A stretch of 64,000 nucleotides of DNA from Wenzhouxiangella limi (GTDB lineage: Bacteria > Pseudomonadota > Gammaproteobacteria > Xanthomonadales > Wenzhouxiangellaceae), in contig NZ_JAAGSC010000043.1 of the NCBI RefSeq assembly GCF_010499265.1, positions 255,843-319,842 on the forward strand. Reading direction: 5' to 3'. The translations under genes were made by a program, and so were the position numbers. The notes beneath the pieces were generated by a model, which was not told the DNA's origin, did no database searches, and saw only the letters and a program-made list of their open reading frames with translations. Shown here piece after piece: positions 45,028-53,341 of the stretch; positions within the stretch are counted from its first letter, which is position 1; each line of letters begins with the position of its first letter.

Positions 45028-46404
45028 TCAGCCGCGGGCGGCACGCCGGCGCAGATGGTTGAGCAGATCGACGCGGGTGATCAGGCCCAGAAAGCGTTCG
45101 CCGTCCATGACGATGGCGACATGGTCGCGGTTGAAGATCGGCAGCAGGTCGTCGAGCGCGGCGCGGTAGTCCACGAACTCCAGTTCATCCACCATGGCCG
45201 CGGTGACCGGCTCGGCAAACCTGCTTTCGTCGGCGTAGACGTGGAGCAGGATGTCGGACTCGTCGACGAGCCCCACGATGCGCTCGCCGTCCATCACCGG
45301 CAGCTGCGAGATATCGTAGAGCATCATCCGTTTGTAGGCGTTGGCCAGGCTTTCGCTGTGGCCGACGATGACCGCGTCGCGGCTGGCGGTGGGCCGGGCG
45401 ATGAGGTCGCGCAGGTCGCCGTGGTTGCTGCCTTGCAGCAGGCCGTGGTCGCGCATCCAGTGATCGTTGTAGACCTTGGACAGGTAGCGGTTCCCGGTAT
45501 CGCAGACCAGCGACAGCACTTTTTTAGGCTGGGTCTGTTCGCGGCAGTAGCGCAGGGCGGCGGCGACCAGCGTGCCGGTGGACGATCCGCCCATCAGGCC
45601 TTCGCGCTTGAGCACCTCGCGCGCGGTCAGGAAACTGTCGCGGTCGGAGATCGAGTAGGCCTGGCTGACCCGGGAAAAATCGCTGATCGAGGGCAGGAAG
45701 TCCTCACCGATGCCTTCGACCAGCCAGCCGCCGGCGTCCTCGCGGACGCGGCCGCTGGCGATGTACTCGGCCAGGATGGAGCCTTCCGGGTCGGCCAGGA
45801 CCAGCTCGAGCTCGGGCGCGACCTCGGCGAAGTAGCGCGACAGGCCGGTGATCGTGCCGCTGGAGCCCACCCCGATGACGATGGCGTCGAGATCGCCGTC
45901 CATCTGCCGCCAGATTTCCGGACCGGTCATGGTCTCGTGGGCCAGCGGGTTGTCGGGGTTGCCGAACTGGTTGATGAAGTAGCTGTTCGGGGTTTCGCCG
46001 GCGATGCGCTGGGCCAGGTCCTGGTAGTACTCCGGATGACCCTTGCCGACGTCTGAGCGGGTGATCACGACCTCGGCCCCCATGGCCTTGAGGTTGGAAA
46101 TCTTCTCCCGGCTCATCTTGTCGGGAATCACCAGGATCAGCCGATAGCCCTTGCTGGCTGCCACCAGGGCCAGGCCCAGGCCGGTGTTGCCGGCCGTGCC
46201 CTCGACCAGGGTGGCGCCCGGCTTGAGATCGCCGCGCTGCTCGGCCGCCTCGATCATCTTCAGCGCGATGCGGTCTTTGATCGAACCGCCGGGGTTGGCG
46301 CTTTCGAGCTTGAGGAACAGCTCGCACGGCCCGGTATCGAGCGCGTTGACCCGCACGATCGGCGTGTTGCCGATCAGCTCCAGGACATTTTTGTAGGTCG
46401 TCAC
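45028..46404 (-). CDS. Cystathionine beta-synthase (PLP fold plus two CBS domains)
   Basis: 458 residues, GTG start. The type II PLP fold has the Schiff-base Lys in NPGGSIKDR near 34-42, phosphate loop GTAGNTGLG near 69 and GSSGTITGLSRY near 177. Residues about 330-455 contain two CBS modules (HSESLANAYKRMM, LPVMDGERIVGLVDESDIL and MDGERFLGLITRVDLL). This architecture makes cystathionine from serine and homocysteine, with the CBS pair as regulatory domain. Cysteine synthases lack those domains. No cystathionine gamma-lyase gene is beside it. Confidence 0.92.
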   Translation of the reverse strand: MTTYKNVLELIGNTPIVRVNALDTGPCELFLKLESANPGGSIKDRIALKMIEAAEQRGDLKPGATLVEGTAGNTGLGLALVAASKGYRLILVIPDKMSREKISNLKAMGAEVVITRSDVGKGHPEYYQDLAQRIAGETPNSYFINQFGNPDNPLAHETMTGPEIWRQMDGDLDAIVIGVGSSGTITGLSRYFAEVAPELELVLADPEGSILAEYIASGRVREDAGGWLVEGIGEDFLPSISDFSRVSQAYSISDRDSFLTAREVLKREGLMGGSSTGTLVAAALRYCREQTQPKKVLSLVCDTGNRYLSKVYNDHWMRDHGLLQGSNHGDLRDLIARPTASRDAVIVGHSESLANAYKRMMLYDISQLPVMDGERIVGLVDESDILLHVYADESRFAEPVTAAMVDELEFVDYRAALDDLLPIFNRDHVAIVMDGERFLGLITRVDLLNHLRRRAARG

Positions 46405-46482
46405 AATGGCATTGCTCAGGGCGCGAAAGCGGCCGTCCGCGCTGCAGACGGGACGGCCACGATCAAACAGGTGGGTGGGTCA

Positions 46483-46701
46483 TCAGGCCGCGTCGGCCTG
46501 GTCCATGATTCGCGTCAGTTGGTCCTTGGTTTTGAGCTTTTCGCGCTTGAGCTGGTTGAGCGCCAGGTCTTCCATCGGGGCCGTGCCGTTTTCGGCCGCC
46601 ATGACGCGTTTTTCCAGCTGCTGGTGATGGTTGTAGAGCCGCCGGAACTCTTCGTCTTTCTTGAGCAGGTTTTCCAGGTCTTGCTGACGGTTTTCGAACA
46701 T
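46483..46701 (-). CDS. YdcH-like DUF465 protein
   Basis: 72 residues, almost wholly helical and charged: FRRLYNHHQQLEKRV and a C-terminal LNQLKREKLKTKDQLTRIM are the YdcH pattern, a short coiled-coil hairpin. Function unknown. It stands between the OmpA-like lipoprotein gene and the cystathionine beta-synthase gene on the same strand. Confidence 0.85.
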   Translation of the reverse strand: MFENRQQDLENLLKKDEEFRRLYNHHQQLEKRVMAAENGTAPMEDLALNQLKREKLKTKDQLTRIMDQADAA

Positions 46702-46789
46702 GGATAGAACTCCTCTGGTCTTGATCCTCGGTTGTAGCGCAAGGCGCTTTTTACTGCAGGTGAATGATTTCCATGACTGATCTCGTGCA

Positions 46790-47773
46790 TCAATCGTTGA
46801 GCAGGATCACGTCCACCCGCCGGTTTTGACTGCGGCCGTCTTCGTTTTCGTTGCTGGCGATCGGGAACTCCTCGCCCATGCCGACCGCCTGTACCCGGTC
46901 GGCCGCGATGCCCATGCCCACCAGGGCGTCGCGGACCGCGTCGGCCCGCTCCTGGGAAATACGCATATTGACGGTTGCCGGACCGCTGCTGTCGGTGTGC
47001 CCCTCGATGCGAATGCGTCGTTCGGGCTCGGTTTGCAGCAGGTCGACGACGTCTTCGAGGTTTCCTTTGGCGCCCGCCTGGAGCTCGGTCTGACCGAGCT
47101 CGAACAGCACGTCGCCCAAGGTGACGACCACCCCACGGTCGGTTTCGCGCAGTTCCATCAGTTCCAAACGGCGGCGCAGAGATTCTGCCGCCTCGGAGGC
47201 CAGCTGTGCCTCGCGGTGGGCCAGTTCGATTTCGCTGGCCTGGGCGTCGGCCAGACGCCGCGCGGCCTCGGCTTCCTCGCGGGCTTGTTGCTCGCGTCGG
47301 GCGGCTTGATCGCGTTGTTCGTCAGCGGTCATGGCCGCGCGCCGGGTTCGCTCGATTTCTTCACTGGTGGCTGCGCTGAGCATTCGGGCCTGCTCGGCCT
47401 CTCGGCGCGCCTGCTCGACTTCCAGCCGGCTGGCCCGTAGCAGCAGTCGGGTCCGCTCGGCTTCCACGGCCTCGGCACCCGCCGAGGCGCGGGCACGAAA
47501 GGCTTCGGCACGGGCGATTTCGATCCGTTTTTCAGCGATTCGGATGCGGTGTGCTCTTTCCTCCTCGTCCAGACCGTCGGCCGAAGCGGCGCGCGCGGCG
47601 CGTTCGGCATCGGCCACCGCCAGCGGAACGAGTTCGGCCAGTTCGGACTCGGCCCGGAACGCGTCAAGATCGGCTCGCAGGTTGTCCAGAGCGCCGTCAT
47701 CGCGGGTCTGGGGGGCGCAGGCGGCCAGCACCAGCGCGATCGTCATGATCAGGACGGCGCGGGCTTTATTCAT
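46790..47773 (-). CDS. OmpA-family lipoprotein with long coiled-coil region
   Basis: 327 residues. The signal has lipobox LAAC at 16-19, so Cys19 is lipidated. Residues 30-200 are a long Ala/Arg/Glu-rich helix, partly a DUF4398-like segment then a coiled coil. The C-terminal 110 residues are an OmpA peptidoglycan-binding domain with GHTDSSGPATVNMRISQERA and the RRVDVILL end. It would tether outer membrane to cell wall across the periplasm. Its start overlaps the upstream DUF4398 lipoprotein stop by four bases. Confidence 0.88.
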   Translation of the reverse strand: MNKARAVLIMTIALVLAACAPQTRDDGALDNLRADLDAFRAESELAELVPLAVADAERAARAASADGLDEEERAHRIRIAEKRIEIARAEAFRARASAGAEAVEAERTRLLLRASRLEVEQARREAEQARMLSAATSEEIERTRRAAMTADEQRDQAARREQQAREEAEAARRLADAQASEIELAHREAQLASEAAESLRRRLELMELRETDRGVVVTLGDVLFELGQTELQAGAKGNLEDVVDLLQTEPERRIRIEGHTDSSGPATVNMRISQERADAVRDALVGMGIAADRVQAVGMGEEFPIASNENEDGRSQNRRVDVILLND

Positions 47774-48147
47774 GGTTCGATGACCTCGTCGCCGAAGGCC
47801 TCGATCAGATCGGCTTTCAGGCTCTCAAGCTCGCGCTCGTGCTGGGCCAGATCGGCCCGGGCCCGGGCTGCCCGGGTGCGGGCCAGGGCCAGTTGGGCCT
47901 CGATCTCGGCCTCGTCGGCAAGCCGGCGTGCCGGCGCAGCATTGTTGTTGTCCAGCTGAAGACGGGCCGCGTCGAGACGCTCACGGGCAAAGCGCAATTC
48001 CAGCGGCGCATACTCCTCGGCGCCGGCTTCACGGGCGATCTGGAGGGCTTGTTCGGCGTTATTGAGCAACCGCGGATCCGGCGGGGTCGTCGCGCAGGCC
48101 GCCAGCAGTGCCAGCAGTGCAGCGACGATTGGAAGGCGTCGATTCAT
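47770..48147 (-). CDS. DUF4398-domain lipoprotein
   Basis: 125 residues from ATG 48147. The signal ends in lipobox LAAC near 15-18, then a single helical DUF4398 domain (LNNAEQALQIAREAGAEEYA, then ELRFARERLDAARLQLDN and an Ala/Arg coiled coil). It pairs by a four-base overlap with the OmpA lipoprotein, which has a similar helical region, so the two probably assemble in the envelope. An upstream in-frame extension lacks a signal and is rejected. Confidence 0.82.
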   Translation of the reverse strand: MNRRLPIVAALLALLAACATTPPDPRLLNNAEQALQIAREAGAEEYAPLELRFARERLDAARLQLDNNNAAPARRLADEAEIEAQLALARTRAARARADLAQHERELESLKADLIEAFGDEVIEP

Positions 48148-48198
48148 GGGTCTTTGCGGCTCCTGGCAACGAGATCGAATCGGTTCACACGCCACAGT

Positions 48199-48858
48199 TT
48201 ACTCCGCATCCGGCTGATTTTCTGGAGCGGCCTTGCGAACCCGTTCATCGGACGCCAGGCGCTCGGCGATCGCCAGGATCCGTTCGCAGCCCTCCAGGCT
48301 GCAGCCGAAGCGCCGCGCGTTATACACCTGTGGCAGCAGGCAGCAGTCGGCCAGGCCGGGTTGCTCGCCGAGACAAAACCTTGACGGAGCGGTTTTCTTC
48401 TGCAGCAGCGTTTCGACGGCACGGAGCCCGCTTTCGGTCCAGTGGCGGTACCAGTCCGTTGTTGCCTTCTCGTTCAGGCCCAGGCTGGTACCGAGGTAGT
48501 GCAGCACGCGAAGGTTGTTCAGCGGATGCAGGTCACAGGCAATGACCTGGGCGATCATTCTTGAACGCGCCCGGTCGACGACATTGTCAGGCAGGAGCTG
48601 TGGACCGCCAAAGCACTCGTCGAGATACTCGATGATCGCCAGGGACTGCGTCAGGACGGTCTTTCCATGGACCAGGCACGGCACCAGACCCTGCGGGTTT
48701 TTCTTCAAAAAGTCCGGCCGGTGCTGCTGGCCACCGTCGCGCACCAGGTGAATCGGATGGACGACGTAGTTCAGATCTTTCAGGTTCAGCGCGATGCGCA
48801 CCCGGTAGCTGGCCGATGATCGCCAGTAGGAATACAGTTCTAGCCTGGACTCCGTCAT
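48199..48858 (-). CDS. maiA: Maleylacetoacetate isomerase
   Basis: 219 residues, zeta-class glutathione transferase: YSYWRSSASYRVRIALNLK near 9-27 carries the active SSx-x-RVRIAL motif, followed by NPQGLVPCLVHG and LAIIEYLDE of the thioredoxin-like half and a helical C-domain. It isomerises maleylacetoacetate to fumarylacetoacetate with glutathione. It is the last gene of the homogentisate operon, 13 bases after fahA. Confidence 0.95.
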   Translation of the reverse strand: MTESRLELYSYWRSSASYRVRIALNLKDLNYVVHPIHLVRDGGQQHRPDFLKKNPQGLVPCLVHGKTVLTQSLAIIEYLDECFGGPQLLPDNVVDRARSRMIAQVIACDLHPLNNLRVLHYLGTSLGLNEKATTDWYRHWTESGLRAVETLLQKKTAPSRFCLGEQPGLADCCLLPQVYNARRFGCSLEGCERILAIAERLASDERVRKAAPENQPDAE

Positions 48859-48871
48859 TGCCTTGCCAGAC

Positions 48872-49858
48872 TCAGCGTCGATATTCGATTACGGTCTGTT
48901 CGATGGCCCCGAAGATGGACGCTTGCTGGCGATTGAACATCTCGATGCGAACCACGTCGCCGAACTGCAGGAACGGGGTGCTGGGCTTGCCATGGGCGAT
49001 GATTTCCAGCATCCGTTTTTCGGCCAGGCAGGAAGCGCCGCGGGCGGTGTCCTGGTTGGCGATGGTGCCGGAGCCGAGCAGGGTGCCAGCGGCCAGGGGA
49101 CGGGTGTGCGCGGCATGGGCCAGCAACTCGGCAAAGGAAAACTGCATGTCTTCGCCGGCTTCCGGTTCGCCGAACAACTCGCCGTTGAGCCAGGTCTTGA
49201 GCGGCCTGTGCAGCTTGGCACCGCGCCAGTCCTGGCCCAGTTCGTCCGGGGTCACGACCACCGGGGCGAGCGCCGAGCGCGGCTTGGACTGCAGAAAGCC
49301 GAATCCCTTGGCCAGTTCTCCCGGGATCAGCTTGCGCAGCGAGACATCGTTGATCAGGGTCAGCAACTGAATGTGGTCGGCGCATTCAGCGGCGCTGGCA
49401 CCCATGGGAATATCGTCGGTGATGACGCCGATTTCGGACTCGAAATCGATGCCGAAGTCGGTCGATGCCATGGCGATGTCGTCGCAGGGTCCGAGCAGGC
49501 CATCGGAGACGGCCTGGTACATCAGCGGGTCGGTCTGGAAGCTTTCCGGGACTTCGGCGCCGCGGGCCCGCCGGACGCGCTCGACGTGCGGCAGGTAGGC
49601 CGAGCCGTCGACGAACTGGTAGCAGCGCGGCAGCGGCGCGGCCAGGCTGGCCAGGTCGAGATCGAAAATGTCCTCGACGGTGCCGGCGTTGAGCTCGTCG
49701 TAGAGCGCGTTCAGGCGCGGCGCCAGGTGGTCCCACTGATCGAGCGCGGCCTGGAGGGTGGGCGCGATGCCGTCGGCCCGAACGGCATGGGTCAGCTCGC
49801 GGCTGACCACGATGAGCGTGCCGTCGCGGCCGCCTTGTTTCAGGGTGGCAAGTTTCAT
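48872..49858 (-). CDS. Fumarylacetoacetate hydrolase
   Basis: 328 residues, FAH family: metal ligands in DFGIDFESEIGVITDDIP near 150-167, a SFAELLAHAAHTRPLAAGTLLGSGTIAN segment, and the C-terminal DVVRIEMFNR strand. It splits fumarylacetoacetate into fumarate and acetoacetate, ending tyrosine breakdown. It starts 10 bases after the hmgA stop and belongs to the same operon. Confidence 0.93.
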   Translation of the reverse strand: MKLATLKQGGRDGTLIVVSRELTHAVRADGIAPTLQAALDQWDHLAPRLNALYDELNAGTVEDIFDLDLASLAAPLPRCYQFVDGSAYLPHVERVRRARGAEVPESFQTDPLMYQAVSDGLLGPCDDIAMASTDFGIDFESEIGVITDDIPMGASAAECADHIQLLTLINDVSLRKLIPGELAKGFGFLQSKPRSALAPVVVTPDELGQDWRGAKLHRPLKTWLNGELFGEPEAGEDMQFSFAELLAHAAHTRPLAAGTLLGSGTIANQDTARGASCLAEKRMLEIIAHGKPSTPFLQFGDVVRIEMFNRQQASIFGAIEQTVIEYRR

Positions 49859-49868
49859 GCGCTGAGTT

Positions 49869-50990
49869 TCATCCTTTCCAGCTGTCGACGTAGCCGGTCC
49901 ATTCGATGGCCTCGGCCGCGCCGGTCACGTCCAGCGCATCGCGGGTGTCGATCATCACCGCGACCTCCTCGGTGGCTTTGGCCTTCGCTTGAAAGGCGTG
50001 CTTGAGTGCCTTCGGATGCGGGCCGTGGGTGAAGCCGCAGGGGTGCAGCGTCATCATCCCGGGGTGGATGTTGTCGCGCGAGAAGAAGTTGCCGGCGTGG
50101 TAGAAGATCAGCTCGTCGTAGTCGTCGTTGTTGTGGAAAAACGGCACCTTGAGCGCGCCGGGATCGGACTCGAACGGGCGCGGCACGAAAGTGCAGATCA
50201 CGAAGCGGTTGGCGACAAAAGTGCTGTGGGCCGAGGGCGGCAGATGGTAGCGATGGCTCATCAGCGGACGGATATCGCGCCAGTTGATGCGCACCGGCGC
50301 CAGGTCGCCTTTCCAGCCGACCGCATCGAGCGGGTTGAACGGGTAGGTGATGGTCGATAAGCGGTTGCGGCGCTTGACCACCACTTTCCATTCGTCCTCG
50401 CCTTGCTGGGCCCGGAAAGCGTCGTTGATGGCCGGGGTGTCGAGCATGGCCGGATCGAAGATGGCATGCGGCCCGACCAGGCCCTTGTCGGGCAGCATGT
50501 AGCTCGAGCCGGTGGCCTCAATGAGCAAGAGCCTGACCGGCGCGTCGGACGCGATCCGCCACATCGTCCCGCGCGGCAGGACGATGTAGTCGCCGTCGCG
50601 GAAGCGCAAATGGCCGTAGTCGCAGTACAGATCGCCGGCGCCGTCGTGCACGAACAGCAGCTCGTCGCCGTCGGAGTTGCGCGCCAGTGCATCCATGCGG
50701 CCGCTGCAGGTCCAGCTGCGGATGCGGGTGCTGGCGTTGTGCATCAGCTCGCTGGCGTCCCAGGGCGATGGGCTTTCGGTCTCGATTTTTGTGGTGTCGA
50801 AGGCGCGCGGATGCAGCGGGCCTTCGAAATCGCTCCAGCCGGTGGGCGGGTGGCGGTGGTACATGTGCGAGGCCGGGCCGAAAAAGCCTTCCTTGCCCAG
50901 TTCGCGTTCGTAGGTGTCTTCGGGCAGGTCACAGTGGGCCTGACGGCTGGCCTTGCCTTCGACCTTGGGGTGATTGATCCATTTTTTCAT
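49869..50990 (-). CDS. hmgA: Homogentisate 1,2-dioxygenase
   Basis: 373 residues from ATG 50990, shorter than the 430-residue enzymes of Pseudomonas and animals. The cupin core holds the iron site: DELIFYHAGNFFS and HPGMMTLHPCGFTHGPHP near 285-325, with the conserved Glu and His ligands. It opens the homogentisate ring to maleylacetoacetate. It lies between hpd and fahA, ten bases from each, which makes the assignment secure despite the short N-terminus. The extra 13 codons upstream of ATG 50990 run into the hpd stop region and are rejected. Confidence 0.92.
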   Translation of the reverse strand: MKKWINHPKVEGKASRQAHCDLPEDTYERELGKEGFFGPASHMYHRHPPTGWSDFEGPLHPRAFDTTKIETESPSPWDASELMHNASTRIRSWTCSGRMDALARNSDGDELLFVHDGAGDLYCDYGHLRFRDGDYIVLPRGTMWRIASDAPVRLLLIEATGSSYMLPDKGLVGPHAIFDPAMLDTPAINDAFRAQQGEDEWKVVVKRRNRLSTITYPFNPLDAVGWKGDLAPVRINWRDIRPLMSHRYHLPPSAHSTFVANRFVICTFVPRPFESDPGALKVPFFHNNDDYDELIFYHAGNFFSRDNIHPGMMTLHPCGFTHGPHPKALKHAFQAKAKATEEVAVMIDTRDALDVTGAAEAIEWTGYVDSWKG

Positions 50991-51000
50991 GTCAACAAGC

Positions 51001-52047
51001 CTACAGCACGCCGCGTTCACGCTGGTCACGTTCGATGGCCTCGAACAGGGCCTGGAAGTTGCCTTCGCCGAAGCCCTCGTTGCCCTTGCGCTGGATGATC
51101 TCGAAAAAGATCGGCCCGATGTTGGTCTGGGTGAAAATCTGCAGCAGCTGCTTGTCGGGCTGCTGCCGGTCGGCGTCGATCAGGATGCGGTTGGCGCGCA
51201 TCCGCTCGACGTCCTCGCCGTGGTCGGGGATGCGCTGGTCGATGACGTCGAAATAGGCGTCCGGGGTGTTGAGAAAATCGATCCCATTGGCGCGCAGTTT
51301 CTCGACTGAGGCATAGATGTCGTCGGAGTAGAGCGCGATGTGCTGCACGCCCTCGCCGCGGTACTGGTCCAGGTATTCGTTGATCTGGCTCTTGGGGTCT
51401 TCGGACTCGTTGATCGGAATCGAGATGCGGCCGTTGGGCGCGGTCATGGCCTGCGAGCGCAGCCCGGTCTGGGCACCCTTGATGTCGAAGTACTTGACCT
51501 CGTAGAAGCCAAACAGCTTCTCGTAGAAACCGGCCCAGTGGCGCATGCGGCCGTTGTGCACGTTGTGGGTCAGGTGGTCGATGAAGTTCAGACCCGCGCC
51601 GGTGGGGTTGGGGTCGACGTCCGGGTCGAACTCGAACTCGCGCTCCAGGTCCTCAAGGCCCGAGCTGAGGTAGAGCAGGCTGCCGCCGATGCCGCGGATG
51701 CAGGGCAGATCCAGCGCCGGCTGCCCGGCCTGCGGGTCGATGGCCTCGGCGCCACGCTCGAGCAAGGTGCGCCGGGCCTGGTCGGCATCGCTCACGCGCA
51801 GGGCGAATCCGGTGCAGGACGGCCCGTGTTCGGCGACGAAGCGGCTGGCGAAGGAGTCGGGCATTTCGTTGACCAGAAACTGAATTCCGCCCTGGCGGTA
51901 GAGCGTGACCGGACGCTCGCGGTGGCGGGCGACGGCGACAAAGCCCAGGGCAGTGAAGAGGTCGTGCAGAAGGGCAGGGTCGGGTGCAGCGAATTCGATG
52001 AACTCGAACTGATCCACACCCAGCGGATCGGGATGATGTGTGGCCAT
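51001..52047 (-). CDS. hpd: 4-hydroxyphenylpyruvate dioxygenase
   Basis: 348 residues of two VOC domains. Iron ligands are seen in DHLTHNV near 170, QHIALYSDDIY near 248 and FFEIIQRKGNEGFGEGNFQALFEAIE near 328, the standard His-His-Glu with the C-terminal gating helix. It converts 4-hydroxyphenylpyruvate to homogentisate. The ATG at 52047 has AAGGAGAG upstream; a longer frame to 52488 runs through the regulator gene and is rejected. It is the first gene of hpd-hmgA-fahA-maiA, divergent from the MarR gene. Confidence 0.95.
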   Translation of the reverse strand: MATHHPDPLGVDQFEFIEFAAPDPALLHDLFTALGFVAVARHRERPVTLYRQGGIQFLVNEMPDSFASRFVAEHGPSCTGFALRVSDADQARRTLLERGAEAIDPQAGQPALDLPCIRGIGGSLLYLSSGLEDLEREFEFDPDVDPNPTGAGLNFIDHLTHNVHNGRMRHWAGFYEKLFGFYEVKYFDIKGAQTGLRSQAMTAPNGRISIPINESEDPKSQINEYLDQYRGEGVQHIALYSDDIYASVEKLRANGIDFLNTPDAYFDVIDQRIPDHGEDVERMRANRILIDADRQQPDKQLLQIFTQTNIGPIFFEIIQRKGNEGFGEGNFQALFEAIERDQRERGVL

Positions 52048-52092
52048 GGGACTCTCCTTGCAGGCAAACTGTTGGTAACGCCAATCGATATT

Positions 52093-52116
52093 AGTTACAT
52101 TTGAAACTATTTTCAA
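52093..52116. promoter_or_regulatory. Putative MarR operator between hpd and its regulator
   Basis: Two overlapping near-palindromes: AGTTACATTTGAAACT (52093-52108, 12 of 16 symmetric) and TTGAAACTATTTTCAA (52101-52116, 14 of 16). They lie in the 84-base divergent space, 15 bases before the marR ATG and 45 bases before the hpd ATG, where one repressor could control both. Regulation by homogentisate or a precursor is inferred from HmgR-type systems. Confidence 0.65.
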
Positions 52117-52131
52117 CCGCGCTGCAATCCC

Positions 52132-52578
52132 ATGACCGCTCCCCCGCTCAAGCTCGAAGAATTTCTGCCCTACCGGCTGTCGGTGCTCTCCAACCAGGTC
52201 AGCCAGGGCATTGCCCGAACCTATTCGGAAAGGTTCGGGCTGTCGGTGACCGAATGGCGGGTGATCGCGATTCTCGGCCGTTTTCCGGCCATCCCGGCCA
52301 GCCAGATCGTCGAGCGATCGGCCATGGACAAGGTCGCCATCAGCCGGGCGGTGCGCCGCCTGCTTGAGGCCGGACTGGTCCTGCGCCAGTCCGACCACAG
52401 CGACCGGCGGGCCAAGCCGCTGAGCCTCAGCGACGAAGGTCAGGCGGTTCACGCCGCCATTGCCCCGGCCGCGCTGGACTACGAGCAAAAACTGCTGGCG
52501 GCGCTGACGCCTGATGAGCGGCGCATGCTGAATACCCTGCTGGACAAGCTGGATGCGGTCAGCCGCGCCGAGCCATGA
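52132..52578 (+). CDS. MarR-family transcriptional regulator
   Basis: 148 residues with a MarR winged helix: FLPYRLSVLSNQVSQGIAR as dimer helix, LSVTEWRVIAILGRFP, the recognition helix MDKVAISRAVRRLLEAGLV near 64-82 and wing QSDHSDRRAKPLSLSDEG. Divergent from hpd, with a palindrome between; the likely target is the tyrosine catabolic operon and itself. Its stop overlaps the truC-like start by four bases, linking it to an unrelated function. Confidence 0.9.
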   Translation: MTAPPLKLEEFLPYRLSVLSNQVSQGIARTYSERFGLSVTEWRVIAILGRFPAIPASQIVERSAMDKVAISRAVRRLLEAGLVLRQSDHSDRRAKPLSLSDEGQAVHAAIAPAALDYEQKLLAALTPDERRMLNTLLDKLDAVSRAEP

Positions 52579-53297
52579 GTCCAGCGGCCGAAGCGGCGAC
52601 CGATAACGCGCTGCCCATTCTGTTTCGCGACCGCTGGCTGTGCGCGATCGACAAGCCCTGCGGACTGATGGTTCACAAAACCGTCCGCAGCGATGATCGC
52701 GTTTTTGCCCTGCAGAGTCTGCGTGATCAGCTTGGTCAGCGGGTCTGGCCGCTGCACCGGCTCGATCGGGCCACCTCCGGTGTTTTGCTGTTTGCCCTTG
52801 ACGCCGAGACGGCGGCCGTCGTCGGCCATCAGATCATGAGCCGCAGCGTCGCCAAGCGCTACCTGGCGGTGGTCCGAGGCTTCACCGAGCTCTCCGGCCG
52901 CATCGACCATCCCCTGTCAACGGGCGACCAGCGTCTCCCCCAGGCCGCGGTGACCTGCTATCGGCGACTGGCCACCATGGAACTGCCCGAGCCGGTCGGG
53001 CGCTATCCCGTTGCCCGCTACTCGCTGGTCGAGATTCAGCCCGAGACCGGTCGGACCCACCAGATCCGGCGCCATTTAAAGCACCTGTTTCATCCTCTGG
53101 TTGGGGACACTACCTATGGAGAGGGTCGCCACAACCGATTGTTCCGGCAACGTTTTGGCTGTCATCGGCTGCTGCTGCACGCCGTCGAGTTGGGCCTGCT
53201 GCACCCCCGGACGCAGCAGCGGCTGGAAATCCGTGCTCCGACCCGCGGCAGCTTTCGGCGTATCGAGGAGGCCTTTCTGCGCCATTCGCTGCAATAA
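52575..53297 (+). CDS. truC: RluA-family pseudouridine synthase, TruC-like
   Basis: 240 residues. The catalytic motif HRLDRATSGVLLFAL (near 61-75) contains the Asp nucleophile, followed by KRYLAVVRG and ETGRTHQIRRHLKHLFHPLVGDTTYGEGRHNRLFR; the GD-x3-G-x-G-x-x-N-R-x-F-R stretch is that of TruC, which modifies U65 of tRNA. No S4 domain is present, as expected. It starts within the marR stop (ATGA). Confidence 0.86.
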   Translation: MSPAAEAATDNALPILFRDRWLCAIDKPCGLMVHKTVRSDDRVFALQSLRDQLGQRVWPLHRLDRATSGVLLFALDAETAAVVGHQIMSRSVAKRYLAVVRGFTELSGRIDHPLSTGDQRLPQAAVTCYRRLATMELPEPVGRYPVARYSLVEIQPETGRTHQIRRHLKHLFHPLVGDTTYGEGRHNRLFRQRFGCHRLLLHAVELGLLHPRTQQRLEIRAPTRGSFRRIEEAFLRHSLQ

Positions 53298-53341
53298 TGG
53301 ATCACGCATCTTTTCGAACACCCGACAGACAGGAGACCAGC

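Noticed and set aside
52048-52488. N-terminal extension of hpd to 52488
   Set aside because: It runs through the divergent MarR gene and the operator and lacks VOC-domain sequence; ATG 52047 has a strong ribosome site.
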